A stretch of DNA of 8,475 bases. Origin: Acetobacteraceae bacterium (GTDB lineage: Bacteria > Pseudomonadota > Alphaproteobacteria > Acetobacterales > Acetobacteraceae). The position numbers and the translations under genes are program-made. The first letter of the stretch is position 1, and each line of letters starts with the position of its first letter. This document shows, in pieces, positions 6,548-8,475 of the stretch. The DNA lies in contig CANJSR010000196.1 in NCBI GenBank assembly GCA_947476855.1, positions 1 through 8,475 on the forward strand, written 5' to 3'. The notes under the pieces were generated by a model. That model was not told where the DNA came from and did no database searches. It saw only the letters and a program-made list of their open reading frames with translations.

Positions 6548-6749
6548 GTCGTGGTGGGCGCAGGCCCACCGCACTTGATGCCGGCGGCCCCAAAAACGGC
6601 CTCTCCGGCATGGCCGGGCTTGACCCGGCCACCCGCGCGTTGCCCTGTGATCAGCGGCCTTTGGGCAGGTGGCCGGGTCAAGCCCGGCCATGACGGAGGG
6701 GAAAGCCTCCTTGCGCGCTTAAGTGCAATTGCCCCGCGCCCACCATGAC
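6548..6749. repeat. Nested palindromic intergenic element (REP/MITE-like)
   Basis: This stretch between two convergent operons is a set of nested inverted repeats around a centre near 6650. The inner arms are perfect over 25 bp: 6609-6633 (begins CATGGCCGGGCTTGACC) and its reverse complement at 6668-6692, with 34 bp between them that hold a further TGCCC/GGGCA pair (6641-6645, 6663-6667). Outside them GCACTT (6571-6576) faces AAGTGC (6721-6726). Outermost, a 14-base arm at 6548-6561 faces 6736-6749 with one mismatch. The left outer arm also forms its own small hairpin (GGTGGGC/GCCCACC, 6553-6570). The core resembles dispersed palindromes common in alphaproteobacterial intergenic DNA (recalled, not searched). 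No open reading frame here looks like a gene. Confidence 0.75.
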
Positions 6750-6789
6750 GAGGCGGATGCGCCCGTGCGCTACAACGCCGCTGTCCCGA

Positions 6790-7734
6790 TCAATCCCCGA
6801 CCAACGGCATCACCTCCGCCGCGAACCGTTGCAGGCGTTCAATCGTCTCCGCGATTGACTGGCCGCGGAAATCAAAGATCAGCTCCTGCACCCCGATCGC
6901 CACAAAACTGCGGATATCCCCGGCGACCTCATCGGGGCTGCCCGAGAAGCTGCGGCGCATGCCGTCGCGGTCCGGGATCCCCGTGTCGTACAAAGGGGCC
7001 TTGTAGGACACGGTGATGGCGGAGAAATCCCGCCCCTCGGCTTCCGTCATGCGCTTCAGCGTATCCATGTGCATCCGCATCTCTTGCGGCGGCAGTGGAG
7101 ATGCCGCGATGGCGCCGACCGGGTGCCACCCGTCGCCATGCTTCGCGGTGCGCCGCAGGGCAGGGCGGGAGTGCCCGCCAACCCAGATCGGCGGATGCGG
7201 CTTCTGCACGGGGAAGGGTTCGGAGCGAATGTCCTCGTAGCTGTAGAACTCGCCCTTGAACGACGCCGGGGACTGGGTCCAGAGCTGCTTGAAGATCGTG
7301 ATCCACTCATCCGTCACCGCCCCGCGGCGGTCGAAGTCGGGGCTTTCCAGAGCCTCGAACTCCTCCTTCAACCAGCCGACGCCGACGCCCAGCGTCACGC
7401 GCCCACCGGACAGCACATCCAGGGACGCGACCATCTTCGCCGTCAGCACCGGGTTGCGGTAGGGCAGCACCAGGACGGAGGTGACGAGCCGCAGCTTCTC
7501 GGTCGCACCCGCCACGACGCCGAGGATCGAGAACGCCTCCAGCGCGTCCCCCCCGCTCGGGTGCTTGCGATCGACCGTGTAGGGATAGGCGGACTTGCTC
7601 TCGACCGGGAACACCACATGGTCGGCGATCATGGCGGAGTGCAGGCCCAGCCGCTCCCCTTCCCGCGCGAGGGACAGCACGCCGTCCCGCGTCGCGGTGG
7701 GGCCGCGGGTCGGCAGATAGAAACCGTAGCGCAT
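6790..7734 (-). CDS. LLM-class (luciferase-like) flavin/F420-dependent oxidoreductase
   Basis: The 314-residue protein matches the luciferase-like monooxygenase fold, close in pattern to the group often labelled LLM class F420-dependent oxidoreductase (Rv2161c-like). Visible marks are the N-terminal strand MRYGFYLPTRG (1-11), IADHVVFP (36-43), LVTSVLVLPYRNPVLTAK (83-100), the LSGGRVTLGVGVGW segment (108-121), the FKGEFYSYED stretch (159-168), PIWVGGHSRPALRRTAKHGDG (182-202) and the C-terminal GVQELIFDF (281-289). Members use FMNH2 or F420 to oxidise or reduce small substrates. Which cofactor is used here cannot be told; F420 is not common to all alphaproteobacteria. The ATG at 7732-7734 is chosen; AGGA lies somewhat far upstream. 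It starts 18 bp after the dioxygenase gene on the same strand, so the two form an operon. Confidence 0.9.
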   Translation of the reverse strand: MRYGFYLPTRGPTATRDGVLSLAREGERLGLHSAMIADHVVFPVESKSAYPYTVDRKHPSGGDALEAFSILGVVAGATEKLRLVTSVLVLPYRNPVLTAKMVASLDVLSGGRVTLGVGVGWLKEEFEALESPDFDRRGAVTDEWITIFKQLWTQSPASFKGEFYSYEDIRSEPFPVQKPHPPIWVGGHSRPALRRTAKHGDGWHPVGAIAASPLPPQEMRMHMDTLKRMTEAEGRDFSAITVSYKAPLYDTGIPDRDGMRRSFSGSPDEVAGDIRSFVAIGVQELIFDFRGQSIAETIERLQRFAAEVMPLVGD

Positions 7735-7752
7735 CGCGGGGTGGTCCTGCTG

Positions 7753-8475
7753 TTATTCGGCGGCGGCCATCATCCGCAGTTCCTCTTCCGCCGAGAGGAT
7801 CGGCAGCCCCTCGATCGAGGTAGACGCTCGGCCATCAACGCCCACCAGCGGTTCGCCGACGAGCGTGATCCGGTAAAGCTGCCGGTCGAAGTCGGACTGG
7901 AAGATGTCGCGCGGGGCCAGATGCGCGGTCGAGCGGTTGTCCCAGAAGGCGATGTCGCCCGGGTTCCACTTGAAGCGGACCGTGTATTCCGGCCGCACCA
8001 CATGCTCCCACAGGATTTCCAGGATCTTCGCGCTTTCCCGCGGGGTCAGGCCGACGATGGATTTCAGGAAGGACGGGCTGGCGAACAGCACCTTCTCTCC
8101 GGTCTCCGCATGGACGGACACCAGCGGATGCTCGCTGCGCAGCGCCCTGCGGCGGACCTTGTCGTCATAGGTGCCGCCGGGCTTGCCGCCGCCGCGCGGT
8201 TCGAAGGCATGGATGCCGCGCAGCCCCTCGACAAAGGCGCGCATCGGTTCGGACAGACCCTGGTAGGCGGCGGCGAGGTTGGTCCAGAACGTGTCTCCGC
8301 CATAGGGCGGGATCGTCACGCCGCGCAGGATGGAGGCGCAGGGCGGGTTCACCGCGGCGGTGACATCCGTGTGCCAGCCGTACCAGGGGGTGACCATCAT
8401 CGCCTCATACTTCTCATTGGCGGTGCGGTTCTTGGCGACGGAGTAGATTTCCGGATGCCCCTCCACATGGCCGAA
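7753..8475 (-). CDS. TauD/TfdA family Fe(II)/2-oxoglutarate dioxygenase, N terminus cut by window edge
   Basis: The reading frame is open to the right edge: the first visible residues are FGHVEGHPEIYSV, a pattern found some 60-80 residues into TauD/TfdA proteins, so the true start is outside the window. Counting from the GTG at 8464-8466 as residue 1, WHTDVT (31-36) gives the iron-binding HxD (His32, Asp34), NRSTAHLAPRD (177-187) the third ligand His182, and RQLYR (195-199) the arginine pair that binds 2-oxoglutarate. All catalytic residues are present, so it should be active. Such enzymes hydroxylate substrates including taurine, other sulfonates, 2,4-D and alpha-ketoglutarate-dependent xenobiotics; this substrate is unknown. 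The stop at 7753-7755 is 18 bp before the LLM gene start. The pairing with a luciferase-like enzyme recalls sulfonate-use loci (tau/ssu), but no transporter is visible here. Confidence 0.93.
   Translation of the reverse strand, partial: FGHVEGHPEIYSVAKNRTANEKYEAMMVTPWYGWHTDVTAAVNPPCASILRGVTIPPYGGDTFWTNLAAAYQGLSEPMRAFVEGLRGIHAFEPRGGGKPGGTYDDKVRRRALRSEHPLVSVHAETGEKVLFASPSFLKSIVGLTPRESAKILEILWEHVVRPEYTVRFKWNPGDIAFWDNRSTAHLAPRDIFQSDFDRQLYRITLVGEPLVGVDGRASTSIEGLPILSAEEELRMMAAAE

Noticed and set aside
6551..6748. A 65-codon open frame within the palindromic element
   Set aside because: The translation (with stretches like RVKPGHDG) is a common false product of these palindromic repeats read as protein; there is no supporting start signal.

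Overview
The window is GC-rich DNA, almost fully coding, with codon use, Shine-Dalgarno sites and regulatory motifs (an FNR/FixK-type box and a CtrA-like box) that fit an alphaproteobacterium, perhaps a Rhodospirillales/Acetobacteraceae-type organism. The genus cannot be fixed from sequence alone. It looks like ordinary chromosome: no tRNA, rRNA, transposase, phage gene or CRISPR array is visible.

Layout: nine genes in three blocks. Left block, minus strand (1-3499), read right to left: a 316-residue protein of unrecognised family built from two copies of one domain (2549-3499); a soluble globin-coupled chemoreceptor (1107-2456); a double-hotdog, mesaconyl-CoA-type hydratase (189-1037); and the first 52 codons of a gamma-glutamyltransferase (1-157), which runs off the left edge. 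Middle block, plus strand (3665-6510): a small SAM-dependent O-methyltransferase starting at GTG, an SDR dehydrogenase, and an amidohydrolase-2 family metal hydrolase. The last two are 21 bp apart and surely co-transcribed. Right block, minus strand (6790-8475): a TauD/TfdA-type Fe(II)/2-oxoglutarate dioxygenase, truncated at its N terminus by the window edge, followed 18 bp later by a luciferase-like (LLM) flavin/F420 oxidoreductase.

The middle and right blocks converge on a 279-bp non-coding stretch. It holds two GC hairpins and a nested palindromic repeat with perfect 25-bp arms, resembling the REP-like intergenic palindromes common in alphaproteobacteria. The left and middle blocks diverge from a 165-bp spacer carrying a perfect FNR/FixK-type box (TTGAT-N4-ATCAA), so one or both flanking genes probably respond to oxygen. 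The nearby haem-based oxygen-sensing chemoreceptor adds to this theme and has its own CtrA-like site upstream.

The oxidoreductases, hydrolase and CoA hydratase suggest catabolism of small organic acids or aromatic/sulfonated compounds, but no complete pathway can be read. The most novel-looking item is the duplicated-domain protein next to the FNR box. I see no clear evidence of a defence or mobile system.
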